Of a DNA stretch of 64,000 bases, positions 52,306 to 62,302 are shown piece after piece. Under the pieces are notes generated by a model. That model was not told where the DNA came from. It made no database searches and saw only the letters and a program-made list of their open reading frames with translations. The stretch is from Candidatus Chryseopegocella kryptomonas (lineage in GTDB: Bacteria > Bacteroidota > Ignavibacteria > Kryptoniales > Kryptoniaceae): the NCBI RefSeq assembly GCF_001536065.1, contig NZ_CZVW01000002.1, positions 1 through 64,000 on the forward strand, given 5' to 3'. The position numbers and the translations under genes were made by a program. Numbering within the stretch: the stretch's first letter is position 1; every line of letters starts with the position of its first letter.

Positions 52306-52542
52306 ATAATAGAAAGAGGAAGTTCGCAAAAGCTAAAGCGATATCTTGAAAAAGCCGGGAAGATATATGATATAGCTATGGGTAAAATGGTTTATAAGCC
52401 ATTTTTATCTTGGACAGATTTTATAGATCCTGTGGCGTTAAACTTTACACTCATAAGCTCACTTTTTTATTCTGTAAGCGACGAGGTAAGAAAATTGTTT
52501 AAACATCCATTTCTACTTTTTTGCTCTTGTCCTTTTCTCTAA
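52306..52542 (+). pseudogene. Internal fragment of a CrtI-type phytoene desaturase
   Basis: The frame from the stop at 52303 to TAA 52540-52542 encodes ERGSSQKLKRYLEKAGKIYD and AMGKMVYKPFLSWTDF. These match the region of CrtI after its FAD-binding domain (KLKxYLExAxxxYxVAMxxLVYKP, then SxHVRKxFKHP-like SDEVRKLFKHP). There is no N-terminal GAGxxGL dinucleotide motif and no C-terminal part. The frame breaks on both sides. It is a decayed carotenoid gene. Confidence 0.6.
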
Positions 52543-52814
52543 TTTATTTTTTGTTCGCTTATTCTGATTCCAATTTTCTGAGATATTTTTTTATTGAATA
52601 TATTTTAATCATTCCAGGATTTTTGCTCTCTAATGGGGTTCTTACAGGTAGTTTCATAGTTGAAGAGCCAATTGTTTTCTACAACCCTCAACATCATATT
52701 GGGATAAGGGTATTCAACATTCCTATTGAGGATTTCTTTTATGGAATGCTTATGTTAATCTGGGTATCATTTTTGTCTTATGAGAAATATAAAAAATGCA
52801 ACGAGTTGTGTTAA
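52521..52814 (+). pseudogene. Lycopene cyclase (CrtYc/d-type) C-terminal fragment
   Basis: A frame of 97 residues from a TTG with no ribosome site. It holds the signature of the lycopene cyclase domain: GVLTGSFIVEEPIVFYNPQH and IGIRVFNIPIEDFFYGMLML. A full cyclase domain is about twice as long or duplicated. It starts inside the CrtI fragment in a different frame, so the two remnants were joined by deletion. It could in theory encode a single CrtYd-like subunit, but its truncated start argues against this. Confidence 0.6.
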
Positions 52815-52816
52815 GG

Positions 52817-54118
52817 TCATTTTATTGATTTCTTTAACATGTTCAGATAAAGATTTCTGCGTTCGTTAAAATTAACAATTTTTTTCGGTGGCTTTGTTGG
52901 ATCATAAGGCAACCATTTTTTTAAGAAAATACCTTGTGGATCAAATTTTTTAAGCTGTAATTCAGGATTAAAAATTCTAAAATACGGAGATGCATCTAAA
53001 CCAGTGCCAGCAGACCATTGCCAGTTGCCCACATTTGAAGCGAGCTCAAAGTCAAAGAGTTTTTCCGCAAAGTATCTTTCACCCCATCTCCAATCAATCC
53101 ACAATATCTTGCAGAGAAAGTTTGCTACAAGCATTCTTAAACGATTGTGCATATAACCTGTCTGATTGAGTTGATTCATCGCAGCGTCAATAAGTGGATA
53201 GCCAGTTTCTGCATTTTTCCATTTTTCAAATAATTTCTCATCATTTTCTACTTGAATTGGAATGTTTCTAAAATTTTCCTTAATCATAGTTGGAAAGTAA
53301 TAGATTAGATGTTGAAAAAACTCTCGCCAAATCAATTCCTTCAGATAAACGATGTTATTTTTTCCTAAGGATACAAGTTTTCTTATGCTTATGAAACCAA
53401 AGCGCAGTGCAGTTGATACACGAGTTGTGCTTTTATCATCTCCAAAGAGATTGCGGGTTTTATGATAGTTTTGAATGACGGATTTTATTTCATCTTCCTC
53501 AGGAGGTATATATGTTAGTGAAGACAACTTGAAGCCTAGGTATTCAAGAGAAGGAAATTCTTTTGTATTTATTAGGTATAAGTTGTTGAGAAACTTTTCA
53601 GACGGAAAGTGGGGGATTGAAGATAAAGAGTGAAACTGATATAGCCACTTTTTAGAAAAAGGAGTATAAATGCGATATGGTTTTCCAGTATCGGTTTGAA
53701 TATCAGTTGGAGAGAAAATGACATGATCTTTTACAGGGTGAAATTGAATGCCGTTCTCGTTGAGTAATTGCTTTATAGATTTGTCTCTTTGTAGAGAGTA
53801 GGGTTCGTATTCTTCATTCGCATATACTTTATAGACTTGCCATTTTTTTGAAATCTCTTTGAATACTTCTTCGGGTTTGCCTTTGAAAATTAGTATCATA
53901 GAGTTGTGATGAGTTTTTAAATAATCATTCAAGATTTTAATACGATTGTAAATTAGATTTATTCTGTGATCATCTCTGGGCAGATCTTTGATAATGTTAG
54001 TGTCAAATATAAAAATCGGTAAAACGGGCAATTTTTCAGATAAAGCGAGAAATAACCCATGATTATCGTCTAAACGCAGATCACGGCGAAACCAGAATAC
54101 GTTTATTTTTGAACTCAT
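52817..54118 (-). CDS. phrB: Deoxyribodipyrimidine photolyase (CPD class I type)
   Basis: Protein of 433 residues. The N-terminal antenna domain opens with VFWFRRDLRLDDNHGL. The FAD-binding C-terminal half has the expected WREFFQHL, TGYPLIDAAMNQL, GYMHNRLRMLVANFL and the tryptophan-rich GERYFAEKLFDFELASNVGN with WQWSAGTG. It uses blue light to split pyrimidine dimers. It appears intact, although the carotenoid genes beside it are broken. It follows the SRPBCC gene by 14 bases on the same strand. Confidence 0.94.
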   Translation of the reverse strand: MSSKINVFWFRRDLRLDDNHGLFLALSEKLPVLPIFIFDTNIIKDLPRDDHRINLIYNRIKILNDYLKTHHNSMILIFKGKPEEVFKEISKKWQVYKVYANEEYEPYSLQRDKSIKQLLNENGIQFHPVKDHVIFSPTDIQTDTGKPYRIYTPFSKKWLYQFHSLSSIPHFPSEKFLNNLYLINTKEFPSLEYLGFKLSSLTYIPPEEDEIKSVIQNYHKTRNLFGDDKSTTRVSTALRFGFISIRKLVSLGKNNIVYLKELIWREFFQHLIYYFPTMIKENFRNIPIQVENDEKLFEKWKNAETGYPLIDAAMNQLNQTGYMHNRLRMLVANFLCKILWIDWRWGERYFAEKLFDFELASNVGNWQWSAGTGLDASPYFRIFNPELQLKKFDPQGIFLKKWLPYDPTKPPKKIVNFNERRNLYLNMLKKSIK

Positions 54119-54132
54119 TGAATCAAAAATTT

Positions 54133-54588
54133 TTATTTGTTAAATAACTCATTTAGTTTCATTTTACGAAAGTCAAAAATATATTTCAACCTTTTGCTTA
54201 TCAAAACACGATTAGCTAACTTGCCGACTATACCAAATGGGAGAAGATAATGAACTATATCTTCAACAATTGTTCCATCAGGAGTTTCTTCAAAGATGTG
54301 TTTATGATGCCAAAATTTGTAAGGTCCGAACCTTTGTTCATCTACGAAGAGCTTTTTGGGAACAACGTGAGTTATTTCAGTTATCCAGTAAGTTCTTAAG
54401 AATGGAAATGGTGTTATTTTGTAGATAATGATCTGACCGGGATACATTTTTCTTTCCGCTCCTGAAATTATTTCAAAAGATAAGTCGGGCGGAGTAATTA
54501 TGTTTAGATTTTTAGGGTCAGAGAAAAATTCCCAAGCTGTATCAATGTCAATTTTTAACTTTGTTTTATAGTGCAAGCAATGCAACAT
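54133..54588 (-). CDS. SRPBCC (START-like) ligand-binding protein
   Basis: About 151 residues from the second ATG (54588); a longer frame from 54630 adds 14 residues without a ribosome site. It shows the START-like pattern IDIDTAWEFFSDPKNLNIIT near the start, a beta-grip centre (YRITE-like RTYWITEITHVVPKKLF) and a final helix (RLKYIFDFRKMKLNEL). Such genes commonly sit next to photolyase and carotenoid genes in Bacteroidota and other phyla. The ligand is unknown. Confidence 0.78.
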   Translation of the reverse strand: MLHCLHYKTKLKIDIDTAWEFFSDPKNLNIITPPDLSFEIISGAERKMYPGQIIIYKITPFPFLRTYWITEITHVVPKKLFVDEQRFGPYKFWHHKHIFEETPDGTIVEDIVHYLLPFGIVGKLANRVLISKRLKYIFDFRKMKLNELFNK

Positions 54589-54785
54589 AGGTAAAAAATT
54601 TTTGTTTTTAATAAATATAAAACAAGACATTCAGAAAAGTCAATAAATCAATTTTTGTATGTCGTGCAAGTGTTAAGATGGTAAATTGAAAATTATCTAA
54701 AAACATATTGATTTCATTCAGCAGGAACTTAAACACTAGCTTTGGCGATTAATTATTTTGTAAGTTTGTCAAAAACAAAAATTGA

Positions 54786-55586
54786 ATGAAGGTGACGAAT
54801 TTAAATGTTGTTTTCTTATCGCATGGCTCACCGACAATTTTAATAGAGAAAGGAGATTTTGCGGAGTTTCTTGAGAAACTTGGACAAAAATACAAAACAA
54901 TTGGAATAGATACAATAGTTATAGCATCTCCACACTGGATAGTGAGAGATAAAAATTTTTATGTTAATGTTGCAGAAAAGCCGATGTGCATTAAGGATTA
55001 TTACGGATTCCCGAAAGAATTATATGAGTTCCGATACGATTGTTTAAACGATGTAGAGCTTGCCGGAAGTATAATTGAGGAAGGTGAAAAGGTGGGTTTA
55101 AGTGTAAAGGGCACGCAAAGTTGGGGAATTGATCATGGGGCATGGGTTATCCTTTACTTTATGTTTCCAGAAAAAGATGTAAAAGTTGTTCCAGTATCCT
55201 CGTCAGCTTTTTTATCACCCTATGAACATAGAGAATTTGGCAGGGTAATAAAAACAGCGGTTGAAAAATCGCAAAGGAAAGTTCTTTTCATAGGCAGTGG
55301 TTCTCTTACGCACAGATTAGATTTGGTTATGTTTGGAGTTAACGATGTCTTTGAAGGCGGTAAAAAATTTGATGATAAGGTAGTAAGTATTCTTGAGTCA
55401 AAGGAGAAATGGGATGAAATTTTAAATTTATGGAACGACCCGCTTTTCTTTTCCGCACAGCCGGAAGGTCATCTTTTAACGCTTTTTATAACGCTTGGGG
55501 TTGCGGATGATAAAAAAGAGGCAAAAAGAATTTTTTATTCAGGGATGTGGTATGGATTAAGTTTGATTGCAATTGAGTTTATATAG
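54786..55586 (+). CDS. LigB/DODA-type class III extradiol dioxygenase
   Basis: Protein of 266 residues. It starts with the zinc/iron-binding LSHGSPTILIE. HWIVRDKNFYVN, the catalytic region SWGIDHGAWVILYFMFPEKD and the GSGSLTHRLDL stretch all match DODA-type (YgiD-like) dioxygenases. Three His (SHGSP, PHW, DHGAW) can bind the metal. The substrate may be an aromatic diol; the sequence does not say which. It stands alone on its strand. Confidence 0.88.
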   Translation: MKVTNLNVVFLSHGSPTILIEKGDFAEFLEKLGQKYKTIGIDTIVIASPHWIVRDKNFYVNVAEKPMCIKDYYGFPKELYEFRYDCLNDVELAGSIIEEGEKVGLSVKGTQSWGIDHGAWVILYFMFPEKDVKVVPVSSSAFLSPYEHREFGRVIKTAVEKSQRKVLFIGSGSLTHRLDLVMFGVNDVFEGGKKFDDKVVSILESKEKWDEILNLWNDPLFFSAQPEGHLLTLFITLGVADDKKEAKRIFYSGMWYGLSLIAIEFI

Positions 55587-55650
55587 TTTTAAATTCGTGT
55601 TGCTATTATACATCACAAACATTTGCCACTAAATTCAAAAATAATTTCAA

Positions 55651-55675
55651 CAAAAACCCCAGCAATTTGCTGGGG
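55651..55675 (-). terminator. Rho-independent terminator of the second T9SS gene
   Basis: CCCCAGCA (55657-55664) pairs with TGCTGGGG (55668-55675). On the minus strand it is followed by TTTTTG. Confidence 0.85.
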
Positions 55676-55689
55676 CTTAAATCAAAATT

Positions 55690-58386
55690 TTACTTTACAA
55701 GGATCATCTTTTTTACAGAAACATAATCTTTCCCACCTGAAACTGGCTTTGCAACCATGCGATAAAAATATACACCGCTTGCATAATTACTCATATCAAC
55801 CATAATCTTATATCTTCCAGCGTCTTTTACCTCATCAACAAGCGTTTTTAGTTTCCGACCGAGGATATCGTAAATTGTAATTTCAACATTTGATCTTATA
55901 GGTAATTCAAAACTTATCGTCGTTGCTGGATTGAATGGATTTGGATAATTTTGTTCAAGCAAGAATTCAGTCGGCAAAATGTTTTCCTTATCTTCAACGC
56001 TTGTAACTCCATATGGAATCCAACCGATCAAAATCGGGGATGTTAAGCTCATAAAGTATATCCTTCGGTCAAAATCATTAGCAACTGCGATTGTTTTAGC
56101 ATGAGCATTGTGAATTTCTTTGAATCTGAAGAGATCGGAGTAATCATATTCAACTCTTGCGGTGAAATTATCAGATAGGTTCCAGTAATAAAGCTTGCCT
56201 TTATATGTAGCAAGAAGGTGAATTAATCCCGTTACATCTTTGACAAAAGTGAAATAAGGTGTTGTTACAGGGCTACCTGAAAAATATTTAATTAGAAGTT
56301 TCCGTGGATAATAAATCAACGCAGAATCACGGTTGAACTTATAAAGATAATGATCTCTTGAGCCATCATTTGTGTTGTACCAATCAGTGGTAACAATATA
56401 CAAATTTCCAGAGTTATCTACTTCGGCAATGTTCCAGTCGGTGAAAGTCCTAGATGAGCGTTTAAACCCAGAGTTATAATCTCCATACCAGTATCTATAT
56501 GTTCCGTAGTAATAATTGCCCCAGATATACACAAGCCCATTTTTCGCTACCCTTATTTGTGCATTTCTAAGCGATACAGAGTCAACAAGCACTGGTGGCT
56601 TAAATCTACCGCCAGAATTATTGGTGTAATATGTCAATGGAGCATTTTTATAAGTATAGTAAAGAACATGCACAACTCCACTATCATCTACGGTAAAATC
56701 AGAATAACTAGAAAATTGAACTATCTCAACGGTGTCAGGGGATACTTGCATTGTATCCCAGCCACCACCCGCTTTCTGACTTGCAAGAAAAAGCCGACCA
56801 AGATATGCTAGACCTCTAATTGTGTCCCTGCTTAGAAACAGGAAATGCATTTTTTGATTCTTATCAAGCGTATACTTTAACCCGAAAATTTTGTTAACCT
56901 CAGATGGATAAGGTACAGGCAATTCTTGAATTTCACTCAATTTATAATTGACAATGAAGTTGGAACCAGAACTTTTTAACTGATAAAAGTAAATATACGC
57001 TGTTTTCAAACTATCAATAAACCTATTTTCTCTTGGACTTGAGAAATAGACTTTGCCATCATTATCAACATACCATATTGGATCACCGTTGTTGAAAGTT
57101 CGTCCACCTACACCTGTCCCGAGGAGCACTTCGTAATTGAAATTTCCGGAATTTTGATACAACAAAATAACACCATTTCTATCATTTTGTGGGTGTTGAA
57201 TAATTGCTTTGTTTAAATTTAAGGCATCACTTACATATGGTGGAACATAATTAGCAGAAATTTGAAGTTGCTTAAAAGTCCAGTATGTGGTAGAGTCATA
57301 CTCAATTAGATAATCATAAATTGGACTGTGCCCAATTTCGTTTATTGGCATGTTTCCTGGTGTGTAAACTTGATATCTGTAAATACCGATGTTCCAAGCA
57401 AGCGGTATTTCTCGTATAATATGAAGATTTCCTTCTCTGTCAAGTATGTAGGAAGATATCCTAGAACCATAAAAATTGTAATTGTAGTCGTAAGGTGGAT
57501 GAATGAGTGCACTGTTAGGGGATATCCTAACCAGCGCTTTGAACCATTCAATAAAACCATCATTTAAATCAGCCATAAACATAGGGAATTGAGTAGGTAC
57601 AAAATCGTCATCTACATAAAATGTATGCCCATAAGTGCGGAGACGCTGTATATTCCCACCGGGCGTAAACTTGAGTAATTGATATGACACAGCAACAGTA
57701 TCTCTATAACCTCCCCAATCACCATCCCCACCCAAATGTTTACTTTCATAAATTGTGATATATAGATTTTTGTTCGCAGAAATATATAAGTAGTAGTTCG
57801 TGGTCCCCAATCCATCAAGTTTTATTGTGTCCGTTGTAACATTTATGTTGGTTCGTGGGTCAAAGATTTGAAACCAGATCACTGTGTCAAGATATGCCTT
57901 TGTAAAATTTACAACAATTTTATTGTCCAATGTTCTTAATACCTGCGGTGTTATAAGATTTAAATAGCTTGTTGGTAATTCTCCGAGAAGCAAGACGCTG
58001 TCAATAAGCGTATTGTAGTAAAAAAGTGTTCCCTCTGTGGGACCAGGAGCAAGTTCACCTCTATAAATAACTCCAGCTATATGAATAACACCAGCGGTGT
58101 CAACTTCAAAGTCCCACGCCCCCGATTCAGGATATTTTTGATTTGATGTATAAACAACGGGTAATTTAAATAGTGGTTCTGGATTTTTGATCTGACCATT
58201 CTGGCTCTTGAATAAATAAAAGATATCGCCGAGACCGATATTAATTGCAATCGGGTTTCCAGATGGATCAAATTTGACTTTGGTATTACCAGAATTTATT
58301 AAATCAAAAGTTTTAATTTGCTGGGACAATGCAAAATTGTAAAGAAGAAGGAATGCCAAGAAAATAATATGTTTTTTCATGGTCAT
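55690..58386 (-). CDS. Large secreted protein with T9SS sorting domain
   Basis: Protein of 898 residues with signal peptide (KKHIIFLAFLLLYNFALS). The body is beta-rich, with repeated blocks such as VDDSGVVHVLYYTYKNA, VDNSGNLYIVTTDWY and VDTAGVIHIAGVIY, the pattern of beta-propeller or sialidase-like blades. The last 80 residues are a T9SS sorting domain (LEQNYPNPFNPATTISFELP, YDILGRKLKTL, ASGVYFYRM, KKMILVK). The ligand or enzyme activity is unknown. It is monocistronic, with its own terminator. Confidence 0.86.
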   Translation of the reverse strand: MTMKKHIIFLAFLLLYNFALSQQIKTFDLINSGNTKVKFDPSGNPIAINIGLGDIFYLFKSQNGQIKNPEPLFKLPVVYTSNQKYPESGAWDFEVDTAGVIHIAGVIYRGELAPGPTEGTLFYYNTLIDSVLLLGELPTSYLNLITPQVLRTLDNKIVVNFTKAYLDTVIWFQIFDPRTNINVTTDTIKLDGLGTTNYYLYISANKNLYITIYESKHLGGDGDWGGYRDTVAVSYQLLKFTPGGNIQRLRTYGHTFYVDDDFVPTQFPMFMADLNDGFIEWFKALVRISPNSALIHPPYDYNYNFYGSRISSYILDREGNLHIIREIPLAWNIGIYRYQVYTPGNMPINEIGHSPIYDYLIEYDSTTYWTFKQLQISANYVPPYVSDALNLNKAIIQHPQNDRNGVILLYQNSGNFNYEVLLGTGVGGRTFNNGDPIWYVDNDGKVYFSSPRENRFIDSLKTAYIYFYQLKSSGSNFIVNYKLSEIQELPVPYPSEVNKIFGLKYTLDKNQKMHFLFLSRDTIRGLAYLGRLFLASQKAGGGWDTMQVSPDTVEIVQFSSYSDFTVDDSGVVHVLYYTYKNAPLTYYTNNSGGRFKPPVLVDSVSLRNAQIRVAKNGLVYIWGNYYYGTYRYWYGDYNSGFKRSSRTFTDWNIAEVDNSGNLYIVTTDWYNTNDGSRDHYLYKFNRDSALIYYPRKLLIKYFSGSPVTTPYFTFVKDVTGLIHLLATYKGKLYYWNLSDNFTARVEYDYSDLFRFKEIHNAHAKTIAVANDFDRRIYFMSLTSPILIGWIPYGVTSVEDKENILPTEFLLEQNYPNPFNPATTISFELPIRSNVEITIYDILGRKLKTLVDEVKDAGRYKIMVDMSNYASGVYFYRMVAKPVSGGKDYVSVKKMILVK

Positions 58387-58605
58387 TAACCTCTTACTTT
58401 TGATTTAACTGTTTTAAACTTAATCAAAATTAACGAAAATTCGTAATATGGAATTTGATTTATATCACATTTTGAGATGCATTTGGCTGAAGTTTTAGGA
58501 TTTTAGATTTTCATTAAACAAAATTTTAAAGTTACTACCTTTGCAAGACAATCAAATTATTTTTAAATTTTATTCAGTGGATTTTGAAAATTAAAATTTT
58601 TCATG

Positions 58606-59607
58606 ATGCCTGAATTTAGACAGAATAGGGCAACGAAAAATTGGGTCATTGTTGCAACAGAAAGGGCAAGAAGACCACACGATTTCATCACAGCGGAAGA
58701 AACAAAGCAACTTCCGGAGTTTGATCCGAAATGTCCATTTTGCCCGGGCAATGAACATATGACACCGCCAGAAGTTTTAAAAGTTGATAAAGATGGAAAC
58801 TGGTTAATAAGGGTCGTTCCGAACAAGTATTCCGCTCTTGTTCCTGATGTTGAGTTGAAAAGAGAGACAAAGTTTCAATTTTTTAGAAAGATCACTGGTT
58901 ATGGTTTTCATTATGTTATAATTGAATCGCCGAAGCATAACTTGACAATTGCGACGATGCAACCTGAAGAAGTTTGTGAAATTTTTAAGACATATTTAAA
59001 ACTTTACAAAAGTTTTATGTCCGAGCAAAATCTTAACACTGTGATAATTTTCAGAAACAATGGGAAACGTGCAGGGACATCGCTTGAACATCCACATTCT
59101 CAATTGATAGCAAGCCCCATTGTTCCAACTCACATTAGACATTTACTTGAAGAAGCGACAAGATATTACGATGATCACGGCAGTTGTGTTTTCTGCGATA
59201 TGATAAAAATTGAGTCATATTCAGGTGAGAGAGTTGTTTATGAAGATGAGGATTTCATAGTTATTGAGCCGTTTGCATCTGTTTCACCATTTGAAACATG
59301 GGTGATGCCCAAAAAACACGATGCTTGTTTTGGGAACATAACTGAAAGTGAAGCGTGTAAAATTGCAAAAGTTGTTCGCCTTGTTTTGAGTCAGCTTTAC
59401 GAGAAACTTAACAATCCTGATTATAACTATGTCATTCATTCATCACCTTTTAAAGATGCGGGTGAGGAGTTTTATCATTGGTATATTCAAATTTTGCCAC
59501 GCCTTACGATTCCAGCAGGATTTGAACTTGGTTCGGGGGTTTATATAACAACCGCTTTACCAGAGGAAACAGCGAAATTTTTAAAAATAAATAAAGGTGA
59601 AAATTAA
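58606..59607 (+). CDS. galT: Galactose-1-phosphate uridylyltransferase
   Basis: About 333 residues from the second of two adjacent ATGs. Zinc ligands are in CPFCPGNEHMTPPEV. The active-site HPHSQ (EHPHSQLIASP) carries the uridylylated His. The C-terminal domain has CVFCDM and the FYHWYIQILPRL segment. It belongs to the HIT-like superfamily and works in the Leloir pathway, exchanging UDP between glucose-1-P and galactose-1-P. Some bacterial relatives act on other sugar phosphates. The next gene starts at once after the stop. Confidence 0.92.
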   Translation: MPEFRQNRATKNWVIVATERARRPHDFITAEETKQLPEFDPKCPFCPGNEHMTPPEVLKVDKDGNWLIRVVPNKYSALVPDVELKRETKFQFFRKITGYGFHYVIIESPKHNLTIATMQPEEVCEIFKTYLKLYKSFMSEQNLNTVIIFRNNGKRAGTSLEHPHSQLIASPIVPTHIRHLLEEATRYYDDHGSCVFCDMIKIESYSGERVVYEDEDFIVIEPFASVSPFETWVMPKKHDACFGNITESEACKIAKVVRLVLSQLYEKLNNPDYNYVIHSSPFKDAGEEFYHWYIQILPRLTIPAGFELGSGVYITTALPEETAKFLKINKGEN

Positions 59608-59937
59608 ATGCGACTTGAAGCGTGTCCGCATTGCGGTAAATTTGGAACATTGCACAGGTCAAGATCAAGAAATTTTTATGAACGAGTTGTTAAGTTTTTT
59701 CTACCGTATAAAATTTACAGATGTAGTGAATGCGGTTGGAGAGGATTTAGATATATTGGATGGACTGAGAAATTATTTGGAAGTGGAACGCCAGCAAGGA
59801 GGAAGGTTGCGAAATGGAAAATTTATTCATTTGTTTTTGTTATATTCGTTTTGCTTATCTTGACATTTCTTTATTTTGAAAAAATTGGGACATCGCTTGC
59901 ACCAATTGTAAAAGAAATTTTGCAGAGAGGTCAATGA
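59608..59937 (+). CDS. Small zinc-ribbon membrane protein
   Basis: Protein of 109 residues. A four-cysteine zinc ribbon (CPHCGK ... [11 protein letters not shown]) is followed by a basic stretch and one membrane helix ([19 protein letters not shown]). The function is unknown. It starts directly at the galT stop and overlaps purL by 4 bases (ATGA), so it is in an operon with both. Confidence 0.72.
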   Translation: MRLEACPHCGKFGTLHRSRSRNFYERVVKFFLPYKIYRCSECGWRGFRYIGWTEKLFGSGTPARRKVAKWKIYSFVFVIFVLLILTFLYFEKIGTSLAPIVKEILQRGQ

Positions 59938-62174
59938 GTGAGACATTAAATTTTGTTAAATCAAAAAGAGAACTTGCGATTGAACTTGGCTTAACATCTG
60001 AAGAATACGATAGAATAATTCAACTTATCGGGAGAGAGCCGACTTATGAGGAGCTTGGGATGTTTAGCGTTATGTGGAGTGAGCATTGTAGTTATAAAAA
60101 TTCAATTGCTGTTTTGAAAACTTTGCCAAGAAGTGGTGGAAGATTGCTTGTATCTGCTGGGGAAGAAAACGCGGGGCTTGTTGATATAGGAGATGGGCTT
60201 GCGGTTGCATTTAAAATTGAATCACACAATCATCCGTCCGCAATTGAGCCATATCAAGGTGCAGCTACTGGGATTGGCGGAATTTTGCGAGATATATTTA
60301 CCATGGGAGCAAGACCAATTGCAATTCTTGATTCTTTAAGATTTGGTGATTTATCAAATTCTCGTGTTAAGTATCTTTTCAATGGCGTTGTTCGTGGGAT
60401 TGCTGATTATGGAAATAGTTTCGGATGTCCGACCGTCGGTGGGGAAATTTATTTTGACAAAAGTTATAACCAGAATCCGCTTGTCAATGCAATGGCTGTT
60501 GGAATTGTCAAGCACAGTGAAATAGTTCGCGCAGTTGCAAAAGGATCAGGAAATCCTGTTTTAATCGTTGGCTCAAGCACCGGGAGAGATGGAATTCACG
60601 GTGCAACATTTGCTTCGGAGGAAATAAGCGAAACATCTGAATCAAAGAGACCATCTGTTCAAGTTGGTGATCCATTTACCGAAAAATTACTTCTTGAAGC
60701 AACGCTTGAAGCCATAAAAACTGGACATGTCGTTGGAATTCAAGACATGGGAGCAGCTGGCATTACCTGTTCAACGAGTGAGATGAGCGCACGCGGTAAA
60801 AGCGGAATGGAAATTGATCTTGACCTCGTGCCAGTGCGTGAGAAGGGAATGAGTGCATATGAAATTTTACTTTCGGAATCTCAAGAGCGAATGTTGATGG
60901 TTGTTGAAAGGGGCTTTGAAGATGAGATAGTTGAGATTTTCAAAAAGTGGGATTTAAATGCGGTTGTGATAGGTTGTGTCACGGATGATGGAATTTTAAA
61001 GATTAAAAAAGATGGGAAAATATGTGTAAATATACCGGCAGATTCGCTTGTCGTTGGTGGGGGTGCACCTGTTTATTACAGGGAAGCAAAAGAGCCAGAG
61101 TATTTGAAGGAAGTTAGAAATTTTAATCCATATGATTTACCTGAACCAAAAGATTTGAATGATATTTTTTTGAAGTTAATTTCTTCACCAAACATTGCAA
61201 GTAAAGAGTGGGTTTATCAGCAATATGACACGATGGTTGGGACAAATACTGTTGTTTTGCCAGGTGGTGATGCCTCTGTGATAAGGATAAAAGGAACGAA
61301 TAAAGCTATTTCAGTTAAAACGGATTGCAATGCAAGATATGTTTATCTTAATCCTTATCGTGGAGCTATGATAGCGGTTGCGGAGTCAGCAAGGAATGTT
61401 GTTTGCACTGGCGCTGAACCTGTTGCTATCACCAATTGTCTTAATTTTGGAAATCCATATAAGCCCGAGATATTTTGGCAGTTTAAAGAAGCAGTCCGCG
61501 GTATGGGAGATGCGTGTAGATTTTTTAACACTCCTGTGACAGGTGGAAATGTAAGTTTTTACAATGAAAGTCCAGACGGTGCGGTATATCCTACGCCTGT
61601 TATCGGAATGCTTGGGTTGATTGAAGATTTAAATTATATAACAACTGTGAATTTCAAATCGCCGGATGATTTGATAATTCTTCTTGGGAAAAACACGGAT
61701 GAAATCGGTGGGAGTGAATATCTTGCGTGGATTTATGGTGAAGTTAAAGGTGATGCACCAGAGATTGACCTTGAACTTGAAAAGGCGGTCCAAAAGACAT
61801 GTCTTGATGGAATTAAACAAGGTTTAATTAAGTCCGCACATGATGTCTCGGATGGCGGAATTGCTGTTGCGCTTGCTGAATGTTGCATAGCTGATAAGGA
61901 AAACATGCTTGGTTGTGAAGTTAAACTTAGAGATGAAATTCGTCCCGATTTTTTGCTCTTTGGCGAAGGTCAATCAAGGATAATTGTCACAGTTGAGAGG
62001 GAAAATTTTGATAAGTTTGCAAAAATTTGCGAAAAAAATCAGGTGCCATATTCGGTTATAGGCGTTGTGACAGCGCAGAAAAAATTTAAAATCAATGGAT
62101 TGATTGAAGTTGATGTTGAAAAAATTGCTGATGTTTATTACAACACGATAAGGAGGATTATGGAAAGGATATAA
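59934..62174 (+). CDS. purL: Phosphoribosylformylglycinamidine synthase subunit PurL
   Basis: Protein of 746 residues, the short form that works with separate PurS and PurQ. Motifs include [47 protein letters not shown] and [18 protein letters not shown]. It catalyses the ATP-dependent amidation of FGAR in purine synthesis. purS and purQ are not beside it. The ATG overlaps the preceding stop by 4 bases. Confidence 0.96.
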   Translation: MSETLNFVKSKRELAIELGLTSEEYDRIIQLIGREPTYEELGMFSVMWSEHCSYKNSIAVLKTLPRSGGRLLVSAGEENAGLVDIGDGLAVAFKIESHNHPSAIEPYQGAATGIGGILRDIFTMGARPIAILDSLRFGDLSNSRVKYLFNGVVRGIADYGNSFGCPTVGGEIYFDKSYNQNPLVNAMAVGIVKHSEIVRAVAKGSGNPVLIVGSSTGRDGIHGATFASEEISETSESKRPSVQVGDPFTEKLLLEATLEAIKTGHVVGIQDMGAAGITCSTSEMSARGKSGMEIDLDLVPVREKGMSAYEILLSESQERMLMVVERGFEDEIVEIFKKWDLNAVVIGCVTDDGILKIKKDGKICVNIPADSLVVGGGAPVYYREAKEPEYLKEVRNFNPYDLPEPKDLNDIFLKLISSPNIASKEWVYQQYDTMVGTNTVVLPGGDASVIRIKGTNKAISVKTDCNARYVYLNPYRGAMIAVAESARNVVCTGAEPVAITNCLNFGNPYKPEIFWQFKEAVRGMGDACRFFNTPVTGGNVSFYNESPDGAVYPTPVIGMLGLIEDLNYITTVNFKSPDDLIILLGKNTDEIGGSEYLAWIYGEVKGDAPEIDLELEKAVQKTCLDGIKQGLIKSAHDVSDGGIAVALAECCIADKENMLGCEVKLRDEIRPDFLLFGEGQSRIIVTVERENFDKFAKICEKNQVPYSVIGVVTAQKKFKINGLIEVDVEKIADVYYNTIRRIMERI

Positions 62175-62181
62175 AAGTTTG

Positions 62182-62255
62182 TGGGCCCTGGAGGACTCGA
62201 ACCTCCGACCCGCTGATTATGAGTCAGCTGCTCTGACCAACTGAGCTAAGGGCCC
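62182..62255 (-). tRNA. tRNA with anticodon CAT (tRNA-Met or tRNA-Ile2)
   Basis: Minus-strand cloverleaf of 74 bases. The acceptor stem is GGGCCCT/AGGGCCC with discriminator A. The D-arm is GCTC...GAGC. The anticodon stem-loop is CTGACTCATAATCAG with anticodon CAT, and the T-arm is CGGAGGTTCGAGTCCTC-like. G1-C72 pairing rules out an initiator. Elongator Met and lysidine-modified Ile2 cannot be told apart with confidence by eye. Confidence 0.92.
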
Positions 62256-62302
62256 AAATTCACTATAAATTTAAAAAACGAGAACAAAAAAGTCAAGAAT
62301 AA

